In this document: positions 35,398 to 44,812 of the stretch, piece after piece
Position numbering within the stretch: position 1 is the first letter of the stretch
Layout: every line of letters starts with the position of its first letter
Assembly: GCA_021776335.1 (NCBI GenBank)
Contig: JAJFGB010000007.1
Location: 310,001 to 374,000, forward strand
Direction of reading: 5' to 3'
DNA: 64,000 bases
Origin: Hyphococcus sp.
GTDB lineage: Bacteria > Pseudomonadota > Alphaproteobacteria > Caulobacterales > Parvularculaceae
The notes under the pieces: model-generated
Told to the model about the DNA's origin: nothing
The model's input: only the letters and a program-made list of their open reading frames with translations
Databases searched by the model: none
Program-made: the position numbers and the translations under genes

Positions 35398-37020
35398 TTA
35401 CTCATACAAGACACTCGGCAACCACGTTGCCAATTGCGGGAACGCCGCCAAAAGGCCCAGCGCCAGCAATTGAATAAAGATAAACGGGATGGCGCCGCGA
35501 TAAATTTGTCCGGTGGATACTTCCGGCGGCGCAACGCCACGCAGATAGAAAAGCGCAAAACCAAAAGGCGGCGTTAGAAAAGACGTCTGAAGGTTTATCG
35601 CCATCATGACGCCGAGCAAGATTGGATCCATGCCGAGGGCGAGCAAAGGCGGGCCGACCAAAGGCACCACAACGAGCGTGATCTCGATAAAGTCGAGAAA
35701 AAAGCCGAGGACAAACATTACCAGCATAACGGTAATGACTGCGCCGACCATGCCTCCAGGCGTCGCCTCCAGCGCTGCGCGCACGGTGTCATCGCCGCCA
35801 AGCCCCCTGAAAACGAGAGAGAACAACGCGGCGCCGATAAGGATTGTAAAGACCATGGTGGTGACGCGCGCGGTCTGGTCGAGGATTGGCGCCAGGGTTC
35901 GCTCACGGCGCAACTGAATGATGCTCGCAATGATCCCCCAGGGCGTCAGGGCAAACAGCAAAAAGGCAAGCGCGATCCCGGCGGTTTCGATCACCGGGAT
36001 ATCCTCGCGGCCCAGTCGTAAATCCAGAAAAGCGGTAAGCAGCATCAGGCCGATGATTGAGGCGGCGGCAGTAAAAATTGCCGGCCGCCCGGACAGCAAA
36101 GAACCTTTCGGTGCCATGCGTGCGCCGGCGATAAAAAGCGCGCCGATAGCGCCGACGCTGGCGGCTTCGGTCGGCGTTGCGACGCCCGCAAGGATCGAGC
36201 CGAGAACTGCGATGATCAAGAGAAGCGGCGGCGGTAAAACTTTAAGGGCGCCGAGCCAAACCTCCCTGCGGTTGCTCATCTCCGAGGCGGGGATCGCTGG
36301 CGCCTTATGGGGTTGAGTAACAGCGACGATAATTTGCCAGAGGATATAAAGCCCCACCAGCATGAGACCGGGAAATAAAGCCCCGGCAAAAAGGTCACCA
36401 ACAGAAACAGTCTCCGGTGCAAAGACACCCTGTTCCAGTTGCGCTTTTTGATAAGCGTTGGAAATGACATCGCCGAGAAGGATTAAAACGATGGACGGCG
36501 GGATGATTTGACCGAGCGTTCCCGCTGCGGCAATGGTGCCGGATGCTAAAGCAGGGTCGTAACCGCGCCGCAACATGGTCGGCAGGCTGAGTAATCCCAT
36601 GGTAACGACAGTGGCGCCGACTATCCCGGTGGAAGCGGCGAGAAGCGCGCCGACGATGGTGACGGAAAGACCCAGCCCGCCGCGCAAACTGCCAAATAAT
36701 TTCGCCATCGCTTCCAGCAGTTCTTCGGCGATCTTTGATTTTTCGAGAATGACGCCCATTAATATGAACATCGGCACGGCAATCAGTGTCGTGTTGGTGA
36801 CAGCGCCAAAAATCCGTTGCGGAAATGGCCGCAAATAGCTGATGTCAAAGACACCGAAAGTTATGCCGATCACGGCAAAGATCAGGGCGGTGCCCGCAAG
36901 ACTGAAAGCGACGGGATAGCCGGCCATCAACAATGCGCAGAGGACCAGGACCATGGCGATGTCGAGCCAGCCGGCAAAAGAGCACAGGCAAAATGTCATG
37001 TCGCCAATTACGATATCCAT
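35398..37020 (-). CDS. dctM: TRAP transporter large permease (DctM)
   Basis: DctM is the ion-coupled membrane engine of TRAP transporters. The 540-residue protein begins with several helices including MAGYPVAFSLAGTALIF and contains GVATPTEAASVGAIGALF, a DctM signature. It is about 100 residues longer than usual because of extra helices inserted at about residues 305-395. The ATG shares one base with the dctQ stop (TAATG). It is the last gene of dctP-dctQ-dctM. Confidence 0.93.
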   Translation of the reverse strand: MDIVIGDMTFCLCSFAGWLDIAMVLVLCALLMAGYPVAFSLAGTALIFAVIGITFGVFDISYLRPFPQRIFGAVTNTTLIAVPMFILMGVILEKSKIAEELLEAMAKLFGSLRGGLGLSVTIVGALLAASTGIVGATVVTMGLLSLPTMLRRGYDPALASGTIAAAGTLGQIIPPSIVLILLGDVISNAYQKAQLEQGVFAPETVSVGDLFAGALFPGLMLVGLYILWQIIVAVTQPHKAPAIPASEMSNRREVWLGALKVLPPPLLLIIAVLGSILAGVATPTEAASVGAIGALFIAGARMAPKGSLLSGRPAIFTAAASIIGLMLLTAFLDLRLGREDIPVIETAGIALAFLLFALTPWGIIASIIQLRRERTLAPILDQTARVTTMVFTILIGAALFSLVFRGLGGDDTVRAALEATPGGMVGAVITVMLVMFVLGFFLDFIEITLVVVPLVGPPLLALGMDPILLGVMMAINLQTSFLTPPFGFALFYLRGVAPPEVSTGQIYRGAIPFIFIQLLALGLLAAFPQLATWLPSVLYE

Positions 37021-37802
37021 TACGTGCGCCCTCGCAACGTATCGCCGGCGCGCGCCGCTATGTTAAACCCCGCCATGGCAAGCAATATGGCGAAAGCCGG
37101 GATCATGGATTTCAATATGAAGACGCCTTGTATGCCGGAGGTCTCCGCCGAGCCTTCGCCGACGGCCCAGCTGCTGGCGACATAGGGCGAGGCTGTCCAT
37201 AGCAACAGCAGGCAAATTGGAAACAATAGAAAATATGTTCCAAGAAAATCGATCAGCGCTTTGCGTTTTGCCGGCGCTTCCCGATAAAAAATATCGACGC
37301 GCACATGGTCGTCAGTAAGGAGCGCATAACCAGCGGCAAGCAGGAACACGGCGCCATGCATATAGGTGATCGATTCCTGCATGAAAATATAGTTGATGCC
37401 GAAGACATAACGCAAAATGACGATGCCGAACTGCACCAGCGCCATCAGCAATAAAAGCCACATCACGGCGCGCGCTGAGGTACTGACGATTTTTTTGATC
37501 AGAGGTGACAGTCTGGCGATAACCGGCTGGACGCCGCCGCTCGCGAACATCACCCCGCTTAGTGTGACAGCAAGCAGTAAGAAAATGCCGGCTTGCGCCG
37601 GCGTAGGCGTTACCGACAGTGCCGGCGCCGCTGAGGCAAAAAGGCTGCCGGCAAGGGTGACGCCGGCGATGAAACAAAGCCAGATCACTCCAGAATGCCT
37701 TCCTCTTGAAAAAAGCGCAGCTAACGGAAGAAACATCAGCGGAAAAACAACGCCTGCCGCAATCCAGTTCAAAATATCACCGATGAGAGGCAGTATCGTC
37801 AC
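37020..37802 (-). CDS. dctQ: TRAP transporter small permease (DctQ), N-terminally extended
   Basis: The C-terminal 150 residues are a normal DctQ: four helices with VLRYVFGINYIFMQE and LLTDDHVRVDIFY, the most conserved segment. The first roughly 100 residues add about three helices (ILNWIAAGVVFPLMFLPLA onward) that ordinary DctQ proteins lack. The start is the GTG at 37802, whose bases overlap the dctP stop (GTGA); this gives 260 residues. A longer frame from 37859 would overlap dctP by 60 nt and is unlikely. Confidence 0.9.
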   Translation of the reverse strand: MTILPLIGDILNWIAAGVVFPLMFLPLAALFSRGRHSGVIWLCFIAGVTLAGSLFASAAPALSVTPTPAQAGIFLLLAVTLSGVMFASGGVQPVIARLSPLIKKIVSTSARAVMWLLLLMALVQFGIVILRYVFGINYIFMQESITYMHGAVFLLAAGYALLTDDHVRVDIFYREAPAKRKALIDFLGTYFLLFPICLLLLWTASPYVASSWAVGEGSAETSGIQGVFILKSMIPAFAILLAMAGFNIAARAGDTLRGRT

Positions 37803-38914
37803 AGCGAAAACACTTCCCGGCGCTTGTTCATAAAGGCTTCGTCGGAAATGCGGCTCCATGCCATGGAACGTTCAAGCGAGGTTTTGTAGCTCTCAAATAC
37901 CCGCCTTGTGAGATCATCAGTTGCGGCGGTTTCTTCCAACACATTTTTTGACTCGCGCGCGAGCGCCGCCATGACGTCGTCGGGCATCTGACGCAACTCG
38001 ACGCCGTGATCATTCACAAGCTGATCAAGGGCGTTGGCGTTGTGGTGAATATACTCGGCGACGGCCAGATGGTTTGCGCGATGACAGGCGCCTTCAATGA
38101 TGGATTTTTCCTGCAGGGTCATCCCATCCCAGACGTTTAGGTTAACGCCTACACCAAGCTGGGCGCCCGGTTCGTGAATGCCCGGCCAATAATAATATTT
38201 CGCTTCGCGGTAAAAACCGAAAGCAAGATCGTTCCATGGCCCGACCCATTCCGTGCCGTCGATGGCGCCTGATTGCAGCGCCTGATAGATTTCACCGCCG
38301 GAAAGCGAGACGGCGGAGGCGCCAATTCTGCGAAGGACTTCACCGCCGAGGCCGGGCATGCGGATTTTCAGGCCGCGCATGTCGTCAAGGCTGTTTATTT
38401 CTTTCTTGAACCATCCGGCGAGCTGATGACCGGTATTGCCGGCGGCAAAAGGCTTTATATTAAACTCGGCGGACAGTTCGTCCCATAGTTCCTGACCGCC
38501 GCCAAACTCCGTCCACGCTGCGATTTCTGGCGCCGTCATGCCAAAGGGAACAGCCGTAAAAAAGGCAAAAGCCGGGGACTTGCCGACCCAGTAATATTCA
38601 GCGCCATGATAAAGGTCGGCGGCGCCGTTAGAGACGGCGTCAAAGCTTTCAAAGGCGCTGACCAGCTCACCAGCGGCGAAGACGCGAACACGTAATGCGC
38701 CGCCAGACATTTCTGTAATGAACTGCGCGGTGCGTTCTGCCATGGTGCCGAGGCCGGGAAAATCTTTTGGCCAGGTGGTGACCATTTTCAATTCACGGGA
38801 TTCGATTTCACCGGCGATGCCGTTGATGTCAGCAGGAACGCCGCATTCGCATCCTGCGACAAGCCCCGCCGCGCCTACGGCGCCGCCGGTTAATAACTGC
38901 CGTCGTTTGATCAT
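37799..38914 (-). CDS. dctP: TRAP transporter substrate-binding protein, TakP-like (alpha-keto acid type)
   Basis: The 371-residue periplasmic receptor has a twin-arginine leader (KRRQLLTGGAVGAAGLVAGC) that ends in a lipobox, so it may be Tat-exported and lipid-anchored. The mature part resembles Rhodobacter TakP, which binds pyruvate and other 2-keto acids: TTWPKDFPGLG, HGAEYYWVGK, GNTGHQLAGWFKKEI, GLKIRMPGLGGEV (with the carboxylate-binding Arg) and IDGTEWVGPWND (metal/substrate loop). It is first in the dctPQM operon. 2-keto acid uptake is the likely role, by similarity. Confidence 0.9.
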   Translation of the reverse strand: MIKRRQLLTGGAVGAAGLVAGCECGVPADINGIAGEIESRELKMVTTWPKDFPGLGTMAERTAQFITEMSGGALRVRVFAAGELVSAFESFDAVSNGAADLYHGAEYYWVGKSPAFAFFTAVPFGMTAPEIAAWTEFGGGQELWDELSAEFNIKPFAAGNTGHQLAGWFKKEINSLDDMRGLKIRMPGLGGEVLRRIGASAVSLSGGEIYQALQSGAIDGTEWVGPWNDLAFGFYREAKYYYWPGIHEPGAQLGVGVNLNVWDGMTLQEKSIIEGACHRANHLAVAEYIHHNANALDQLVNDHGVELRQMPDDVMAALARESKNVLEETAATDDLTRRVFESYKTSLERSMAWSRISDEAFMNKRREVFSL

Positions 38915-38959
38915 GAGGCGTTTCCGTTTCTGGTAGATCCTGGTCTTATTTTTTGAGGC

Positions 38960-39340
38960 TTACTCTTTGGTGGTTTCAGTTGCCGCCTCTGCCGCAGCTT
39001 TGTCGGCTGCGTCGCGTTCTTTTTGCGCTTTCCACCGCTCATATTCGGCCTGCTTTTCAGCTTCCGAGCGGCTGAGGCCCATCAGGCTTTCCTGGGACAG
39101 TGTAGATCCGGCGCCGTCATCTCCGGTGGCGTAGCATTGGGTTTCGCGTGCGAGGCAGCGATCATAGCATGCGGATTGCGCGCCGCCGAACGGCATATCC
39201 TTGCAATTGTTGCGGCATTGATTGTGGGCGCCGAGACAGCGATCTTGCGCATATCCAAAAGGCGCTGATGAACACCCTGCCGTCAGCGCCAACACGGCGC
39301 CGATGAGGGAAATTTTGAGTTTTGCGTTACTGGCTGACAC
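38960..39340 (-). CDS. Small lipoprotein with symmetric cysteine motif
   Basis: The 126-residue protein has a lipobox (LALTAGC, C23) followed by six more cysteines at 35, 42, 46, 58, 62 and 69. The spacing C-x6-C-x3-C-x11-C-x3-C-x6-C is a mirror image, as expected for two helices cross-linked by nested disulfides (twin CX3C-like). The tail is a highly charged, Ala/Lys/Glu-rich helix. I know no named family. It lies alone between the TRAP operon and bpt. Confidence 0.72.
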   Translation of the reverse strand: MSASNAKLKISLIGAVLALTAGCSSAPFGYAQDRCLGAHNQCRNNCKDMPFGGAQSACYDRCLARETQCYATGDDGAGSTLSQESLMGLSRSEAEKQAEYERWKAQKERDAADKAAAEAATETTKE

Positions 39341-39484
39341 TTTTGCTCCACGACGTTAAAACGCCCCCGCGCGCGAGACAGGCTACAATGCATCGGGTGC
39401 GCCAATCAACGGCGCGAAGATATCAGGGGGAGGCGGCCGAGGGTCAGGTCAGGAGATCAGGCCAGAAAAATCATGCCAGAGAGA

Positions 39485-40243
39485 TCAAGTTTGGCGGTCC
39501 ATACGGACCCAGCCGCCGCTGGTCAGTTTTTCAAGCGGTTGAAAACTCGTTTTATAGTCCATCTTGGGCGAGCCTTCGACCCAATAACCGAGATAGACAT
39601 AAGGAAGCTCAAGCTCGCGAGCGAGCGCTACATGATCAAGAACCATAAAACGGCCGAGGCCGCGCGCTTCCTCTTCGGGCTCAAAAAAGCTGTAGACCAT
39701 GGAAAGACCGTCGGTCAGCCGATCAGTGAGGGCGACGGCGACAAGGCGCTCATCGCCGGTCGTTGCGTCGAGCAGGCTATATTCGACGATCATGGTATCG
39801 ACGGCAGTTTCTTCGACCATGGACGCGTAATCGAGCACGGTCATGTCCGCCATGCCGCCCTCGCCATGCCGCGCGTCGAGATAGCCGCGCAATACGGAAA
39901 ACTGTTCTCCCGATGCGCGTGGCGCGCGAATGCGTCTGATGATGTCGGCATTCTTGGTAAGCGTGCGTCGGCGTGATTTTGACAAATCGAAATCATCGAC
40001 GACGATCCGCACTGGAACGCAGGCATTACATCCTTCGCAGGCCGGCAAATAGATAATGTTCTGAGATCGACGAAATCCACGGCGCGTCAACAGCGCGTTG
40101 GTTGATGACGCTGTATCACCGCCGAGATAAGAAAAAATCTTGCGCTCCTGGCGGCCCGTCAAATAGGGGCAGGTCGCCGGGGCGGTGATATAAAACTCAC
40201 CGCCTTCGAGACCGAGCCGCCGGGCGAAATCTTCATTACTCAT
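39485..40243 (-). CDS. bpt: Aspartate/glutamate leucyltransferase (Bpt; ATE/arginyltransferase family)
   Basis: Bpt moves leucine from tRNA onto proteins with N-terminal Asp or Glu, marking them for ClpAP through the N-end rule. The 252-residue protein has the N-terminal CPYL and the CEGCNACVPVR cysteine cluster, and the C-terminal GNAT-like half with YLGYWVEGSPKMDYKTSF. Length and motifs match bacterial ATE homologues, often labelled arginyltransferase. It is a single gene, divergent from nothing obvious. Confidence 0.93.
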   Translation of the reverse strand: MSNEDFARRLGLEGGEFYITAPATCPYLTGRQERKIFSYLGGDTASSTNALLTRRGFRRSQNIIYLPACEGCNACVPVRIVVDDFDLSKSRRRTLTKNADIIRRIRAPRASGEQFSVLRGYLDARHGEGGMADMTVLDYASMVEETAVDTMIVEYSLLDATTGDERLVAVALTDRLTDGLSMVYSFFEPEEEARGLGRFMVLDHVALARELELPYVYLGYWVEGSPKMDYKTSFQPLEKLTSGGWVRMDRQT

Positions 40244-40322
40244 GACATTAGTCCTAGCGGCAGAATCTTAGCGGGCGATTATCAAACGCGCAATGAATCC
40301 GTGAATCGGTTCTCTTATTGTG

Positions 40323-42182
40323 TCAAATCAATCCGAAATAGATTGGCGCAATCGCCGTATAGACAAGCCAAAGCAGGATAATCAGCGGTCCGCCGACAAC
40401 TAAAAAGTCTCTAAATTTGTAATGACCTGGCGTCATGACGAGGAGGTTTGTCTGATAGGCAATCGGTGTCGCAAAAGAACAATTCGATCCAAAAATAACG
40501 GTCAACACCAGAATATGCTCGTCAATGCCCAGCTGATGAGCAGCAGATACCGCAATTGGGACAAACAGCACTGCCGTCGCATTATTCGACAGAACATTGG
40601 TAAGCGCGGCGCAGAGTATAAAAAACGCCGAGATCAACGCAACCGATCCAAAGCTGCCCGCCGTCGCGGCAAGGCCTTCGCCAATAAAAGCAGCGCCGCC
40701 GGTGCGCTCCAATGCCGCCGCCATGGCAAGCGATGCGCCGATCAAAAGATATATGCGCCGATCAAGCGCGCGCGCTGCTTGCCTGACATTGAGGCAGCCC
40801 GTGGCGATCATGGCCGTCGCGCCAGTCATTGCCGATATGGCGATGGGAACAAGCCCTGTTGCCGTCAACACTACCACGCCGGCAAAGATCAACGCCGCTA
40901 TGCGCGCATTGCGCTGGTCGGGCAGCCCCTGCATCGACCATTCCAACAGCAAAATATCCCGGTCCGAACGTAGGGCGCGGACATCATTGATGTCGCCAAG
41001 AATGAGGAGAACATCGCCGGCCTCAAGCCGTATCGTGTTCATTTGGGTTCGGATCATTCGGCTGCGTCGTTCGATCCCCAAAATGACGCAATCCGTTTGG
41101 GCGTGAAAGCCAATCTGCGCGATGGACCGGCCAATAAGGCGCGATCCGGGCGCGACGATCGCTTCGACCAGCGTCAACTGGGTTGAGCGCTGAACCGATC
41201 CGTCCTCTTCGTCGGCAATGGAGGTTTCGGCCATCAGCCCTTCGAGAATGTCGGGGTTTGATTTTAAAAGCGCTGTCAAAGCAGTCCGTGTCGCGGCGAC
41301 GATGACAAAATCGCCGGTCTTGAATGTGAAATTATCAAAGGGCGGCAGGATCGCTTTTTCCCGGCGTTGCACCATGCGTACGGTGATGTCGGGGAGATCC
41401 ACGAACAATCCCGCCACTGGTCCCTTGCCAACCAGTGGATGGCCGCGATTGATTTCAATCTGGGCGATGAAGTGTTTGCCCTCGCGCTCGCTCAGTGCAT
41501 CTTTGTTCGGGTTATCGCGGACTGGCATCAACCAGCGCCCGGCGGTCGCCATATAGGCTATGCCGACCCCAGCCAGGATCAGGCCCATGGGCGTCAATTC
41601 AAAAAAGCCGATCTCGCCGCCTGTCGTCGCCCGGTAGGATTCCGCAGCAAGGAGGTTGGTCGACGACCCGATGAGCGTTGTCATGCCGCCGAAGATCGAG
41701 AGATAGGAGAGGGGCATCATGAACCGCGCGACCGGGATTTTGCTCTGTTGGGCGATCGCGGCCATGATCGGGATGAACATCACGACGACCGGCGTGTTGT
41801 TCAAAAAGGCGCTGATGATCATGATGAACAGGAACACCGCACCGGTGATGATGATCGGGCGCTTGTCGAAAGCGCGCAAAAGATATTCGGTGGGGTGTTC
41901 AAGGGACCCCGACTGAAACATTCCCTGTCCGACGATCAACAGGCCGAGAATGGCGAACAGGGCAGGGCTGGCGAACCCCGCCAACAGGGTCTCCACCGAC
42001 AACAGGTTTTCACCATTGGCCTCTACCGGCGCAAACAGGAACAGAAACAACAGCCCGATGATTGCCCCGGCTGAGATCAGCTCAAGGGGAAACCGGTCGA
42101 GCGTGTAAAAGATAATGGTGACGCTGATAATGAACAGCGTCGCCCACATCTGCCACGGGGCTGCGAGTATTGTTTCCATCAT
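40323..42182 (-). CDS. SLC13/DASS family permease with two RCK-C (TrkA-C) domains
   Basis: The 619-residue membrane protein has N-terminal and C-terminal blocks of SLC13-type helices (FLNNTPVVVMFIPI and VLSNNATAVLFVPIA are the paired signature loops) and two cytosolic TrkA-C domains in the middle (about residues 205-370). This layout is common in bacterial sodium/sulfate- or dicarboxylate-type carriers. The ATG at 42182 is preferred; a frame extending to a TTG at 42290 would start at the edge of a 12-bp inverted repeat. The substrate is not evident. Confidence 0.9.
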   Translation of the reverse strand: MMETILAAPWQMWATLFIISVTIIFYTLDRFPLELISAGAIIGLLFLFLFAPVEANGENLLSVETLLAGFASPALFAILGLLIVGQGMFQSGSLEHPTEYLLRAFDKRPIIITGAVFLFIMIISAFLNNTPVVVMFIPIMAAIAQQSKIPVARFMMPLSYLSIFGGMTTLIGSSTNLLAAESYRATTGGEIGFFELTPMGLILAGVGIAYMATAGRWLMPVRDNPNKDALSEREGKHFIAQIEINRGHPLVGKGPVAGLFVDLPDITVRMVQRREKAILPPFDNFTFKTGDFVIVAATRTALTALLKSNPDILEGLMAETSIADEEDGSVQRSTQLTLVEAIVAPGSRLIGRSIAQIGFHAQTDCVILGIERRSRMIRTQMNTIRLEAGDVLLILGDINDVRALRSDRDILLLEWSMQGLPDQRNARIAALIFAGVVVLTATGLVPIAISAMTGATAMIATGCLNVRQAARALDRRIYLLIGASLAMAAALERTGGAAFIGEGLAATAGSFGSVALISAFFILCAALTNVLSNNATAVLFVPIAVSAAHQLGIDEHILVLTVIFGSNCSFATPIAYQTNLLVMTPGHYKFRDFLVVGGPLIILLWLVYTAIAPIYFGLI

Positions 42183-42293
42183 CTCAAGATTGACCTGAAC
42201 CGGCCCCGTTGTGAACGATTTTCGCCTCGAAGGGGCCTCCGGACGGCGCCCGGCGCTTTTTATTTTCCCGGATTGATGGTAACCGCACAACCC

Positions 42294-42335
42294 CTAGATC
42301 ATCCGGGGGTAAATATTAATCGGCGGATGATCTAG
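42294..42335. promoter_or_regulatory. 12-bp perfect inverted repeat between divergent genes
   Basis: CTAGATCATCCG (42294-42305) and its exact complement CGGATGATCTAG (42324-42335) flank an 18-nt AT-rich spacer. Their centres are 30 bp apart, about three helical turns. It lies between the SLC13 gene and the flavin reductase gene, so an operator serving one or both is likely. There is no T-run that would make it a terminator. Confidence 0.6.
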
Positions 42336-42449
42336 ACTTCTTGCTGCGCGCCGGATTTTACGAAAAACCGGGCTCCACTTTTTCGTCCGGCGCTTTGGTT
42401 TATTCAATACGGTATCGAAACGGTCTCAAGCGCCCAGAAATCCGGATTT

Positions 42450-42929
42450 ATGACTGACAAATTCAGACCTCTTAAGGACGCATTTGGCCGCTTCGCCACA
42501 GGGATCGGCGTTGCCGCCTGCCGCAATGACGACGGCTCATTCTCGGCCATCACGATTAATTCCTTTACGTCGGTGTCGCTCGATCCGCCGCTGGTCTTGT
42601 GGTGCATCGAAAACCGAGCATCGGTCTTTCCGGCATTTATGTCGGGCGACAGCTACAGCGTCAGTATTCTGCGCGCCGACCAGCAGGCTGTGTCCGAGCG
42701 GTTTGCCCGCTATCAACCCGAAGCGCTGTCGGAAAATGAAGTGGAAATCTGGGCGACAGGCGCGCCAGTTCTAAAAGACAGGCTCGCGGGCTTTGATTGC
42801 AAAATTTCTGCGCGTCACAAAGCGGGCGACCATGTTATACTGGTCGGCGAAATTGTGCAGTTCGACAGCGCTCAGGGCGCGCCGCTGGTCTATTTCGCCA
42901 GCAATTATCATTCAGGCGCAGGCGAATAA
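42450..42929 (+). CDS. Flavin reductase family protein (DIM6/NTAB type)
   Basis: The 159-residue protein has the family features RFATGIGVAACRNDDGSFSA, TINSFTSVSLDPPLVLWC and the late GDHVILVGEIVQF. These proteins bind FMN or FAD and either supply reduced flavin to a two-component monooxygenase or act alone. No matching oxygenase is next to it. Its stop shares a base with the ATG of the following dehydrogenase gene (TAATG). Confidence 0.9.
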   Translation: MTDKFRPLKDAFGRFATGIGVAACRNDDGSFSAITINSFTSVSLDPPLVLWCIENRASVFPAFMSGDSYSVSILRADQQAVSERFARYQPEALSENEVEIWATGAPVLKDRLAGFDCKISARHKAGDHVILVGEIVQFDSAQGAPLVYFASNYHSGAGE

Positions 42930-43792
42930 TGGAAAAAGTTGCTTTTCTGGGACTCGGCGTCATGGGCTACCCCATGGCCGGGCACCTTGCCAGGCGTGAT
43001 TTTGATGTGACGGTTTACAACCGGACCGCAGCGAAGGCCGATAAATGGACGTCAGATTTTAAGGGCCGAGCTGCAGCGACAATCGCAGAAGCGGTCAAAG
43101 ACACCGATATTGTATTTACCTGTTTGGGCGACGATCCCGATGTGTCGGCGGTTATCGATGAAGCAACGCCGTTGCTCAGTACAGGTGTTATCCTCGTTGA
43201 CCATACGACGGCATCGCCGACATTAGCGCGTCGCCTGCACGAGCAGCTTGCTGCGCGCGGCGTCGGTTTTATCGACGCGCCAGTTTCCGGCGGCCAGGCC
43301 GGGGCGGAAAATGGAACGCTTTCGATCATGTGTGGCGGCGACGGCGTTCATGTTGAGCTCGCCCGACCGGTGATGGAAGCCTATGGCGCACGCATTGTTC
43401 ATATCGGCCCCGCAGGGCATGGCCAACTTTGCAAATCAGTGAACCAGATTTGCATTGCCGGTATTTTGCAGGGCCTTTCCGAAGGCGTGCATTTTGCCGA
43501 TCGTTCCGGCCTTGATATTGATCGCGTGCTCGAAGCGATTTCCGGCGGCGCTGCGCAAAGCTGGCAAATGGAAAATCGCGCCAAGACGATGGCGGCGGAT
43601 GAATTTGATTTCGGCTTTGCGGTTGACTGGATGCGTAAAGATTTACGCATCGCGCTGAGCGAAGCGCGTGAAAGCGGCGCGCGCCTGCCGCTGACGGCGC
43701 TGGTTGATCAGTTTTATGCCGATGTGCAGGCGATGGATGGCGGCCGCTGGGATACGTCGAGCCTGATGCGCCGGCTTTCGGATCTGGATTGA
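42929..43792 (+). CDS. 3-hydroxyisobutyrate dehydrogenase-like NAD(P) oxidoreductase
   Basis: The 287-residue beta-hydroxyacid dehydrogenase begins EKVAFLGLGVMGYPMAGHL (Rossmann GxGxxG), then shows the substrate motif DAPVSGGQAGAENGTLSIM and the catalytic lysine in GQLCKSVNQICIAG. This family oxidises 3-hydroxyisobutyrate, tartronate semialdehyde partners or succinic-semialdehyde-type compounds. The ATG at 42929 fits the Rossmann start; the longer frame upstream only reads through the flavin reductase gene out of frame. It is translationally coupled to that gene. Confidence 0.92.
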   Translation: MEKVAFLGLGVMGYPMAGHLARRDFDVTVYNRTAAKADKWTSDFKGRAAATIAEAVKDTDIVFTCLGDDPDVSAVIDEATPLLSTGVILVDHTTASPTLARRLHEQLAARGVGFIDAPVSGGQAGAENGTLSIMCGGDGVHVELARPVMEAYGARIVHIGPAGHGQLCKSVNQICIAGILQGLSEGVHFADRSGLDIDRVLEAISGGAAQSWQMENRAKTMAADEFDFGFAVDWMRKDLRIALSEARESGARLPLTALVDQFYADVQAMDGGRWDTSSLMRRLSDLD

Positions 43793-43903
43793 TCAGATAC
43801 CGTCAAACGAAGTGCGCAGAAAAACCGAGCGCCCAATTCAGGCCAGCATGCTTCAAGCCTGTATGATTCAGAGATTGGGCGTGCAAACCCGGAGGTCATA
43901 CCA

Positions 43904-44812
43904 ATGCCATCACTTTTAAAAAAAATCGCCGCAATTTCTGGCGCCTGTCTTGTTTCCACCCAGGCAGCCTTTGCCGCGAATGAAATCGGCCAGCTGCGCG
44001 AAATCGGCGATGGCGTTTACAGCTTTACGATCGGCGAGGGCAACCATTCCATGTTTGTGGTCGGTGAAGATGGCGTCGCTGTTTTTGAAACATTCCACTC
44101 GGGGCACGCGGCGAAATTGTTGACCGCGGTCCGCAGCGTCACCGACAAGCCTGTCAAATACGCCTTTATCAGTCACAATCACTGGGATCATGCGAGCGGT
44201 GGGGCGGTATTCAGCGATGCGGGTGCAAAAACAATCATGCATCGAAAAGCAGCGGCGTGGCTAAAAGCCAATCCCGGCGCTGACACCACATCGCCCGATA
44301 AGACCTGGTCTGGCAGCCGCAAGAATATTGATATGGGCGATTTCACGGTGAACATGCACTATCTCGGTCTCAATCACGGGACAGGTCTGACGGTTTTTAC
44401 AATTCCCGAACGCAGGGCCGCCTATATCGCCGATCTCGTCACGCCGAACCGCGTCATGTTCTCCGTCGTTCCAGACTTCAACATTGGCGAATGGGAACGC
44501 AGCCTGGGCGCGCTTCTGGAAATGGATTTCGATATCGCCGTCTGTTCACATAATGAGCTTCCCGTGGATGAAGCGTTGAACGGTTGCACGCGCACCCATG
44601 CAGAAGAGGAGCGTCAGTTTATCCGCGATCTGCGCAGCGCAATTCTCGCTGAATTTCAAAAAGGAACAGCCTTCATGGAAATTCCCAAAGCGGTCAGGCT
44701 GCCGCAATATGCGCATTGGGTGGGCTATGAGGAGTGGCTGGAAATGAATACATATCGGCTCATGACCGATCTCTTTATGGGACCCTTTCCCTGGTCCCCT
44801 GACGACGAATGA
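43904..44812 (+). CDS. Secreted MBL-fold metallohydrolase
   Basis: The 302-residue protein has a signal peptide ending near ...STQAAFAANE and the metal motif HNHWDHASGG, with further histidines in LGLNHGTG and VCSHNELP. This is the general zinc-hydrolase version of the metallo-beta-lactamase fold found in quorum-lactonase-like and alkylsulfatase-like proteins. It should work in the periplasm. Its stop overlaps the start of the SnoaL-like gene (ATGA). The substrate is unknown. Confidence 0.88.
   Translation: MPSLLKKIAAISGACLVSTQAAFAANEIGQLREIGDGVYSFTIGEGNHSMFVVGEDGVAVFETFHSGHAAKLLTAVRSVTDKPVKYAFISHNHWDHASGGAVFSDAGAKTIMHRKAAAWLKANPGADTTSPDKTWSGSRKNIDMGDFTVNMHYLGLNHGTGLTVFTIPERRAAYIADLVTPNRVMFSVVPDFNIGEWERSLGALLEMDFDIAVCSHNELPVDEALNGCTRTHAEEERQFIRDLRSAILAEFQKGTAFMEIPKAVRLPQYAHWVGYEEWLEMNTYRLMTDLFMGPFPWSPDDE

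Noticed and set aside
37803-37859. Longer start for DctQ
   Set aside because: It would overlap dctP by 60 nt; the GTG at 37802 overlaps the dctP stop by 4 nt, as in many operons.
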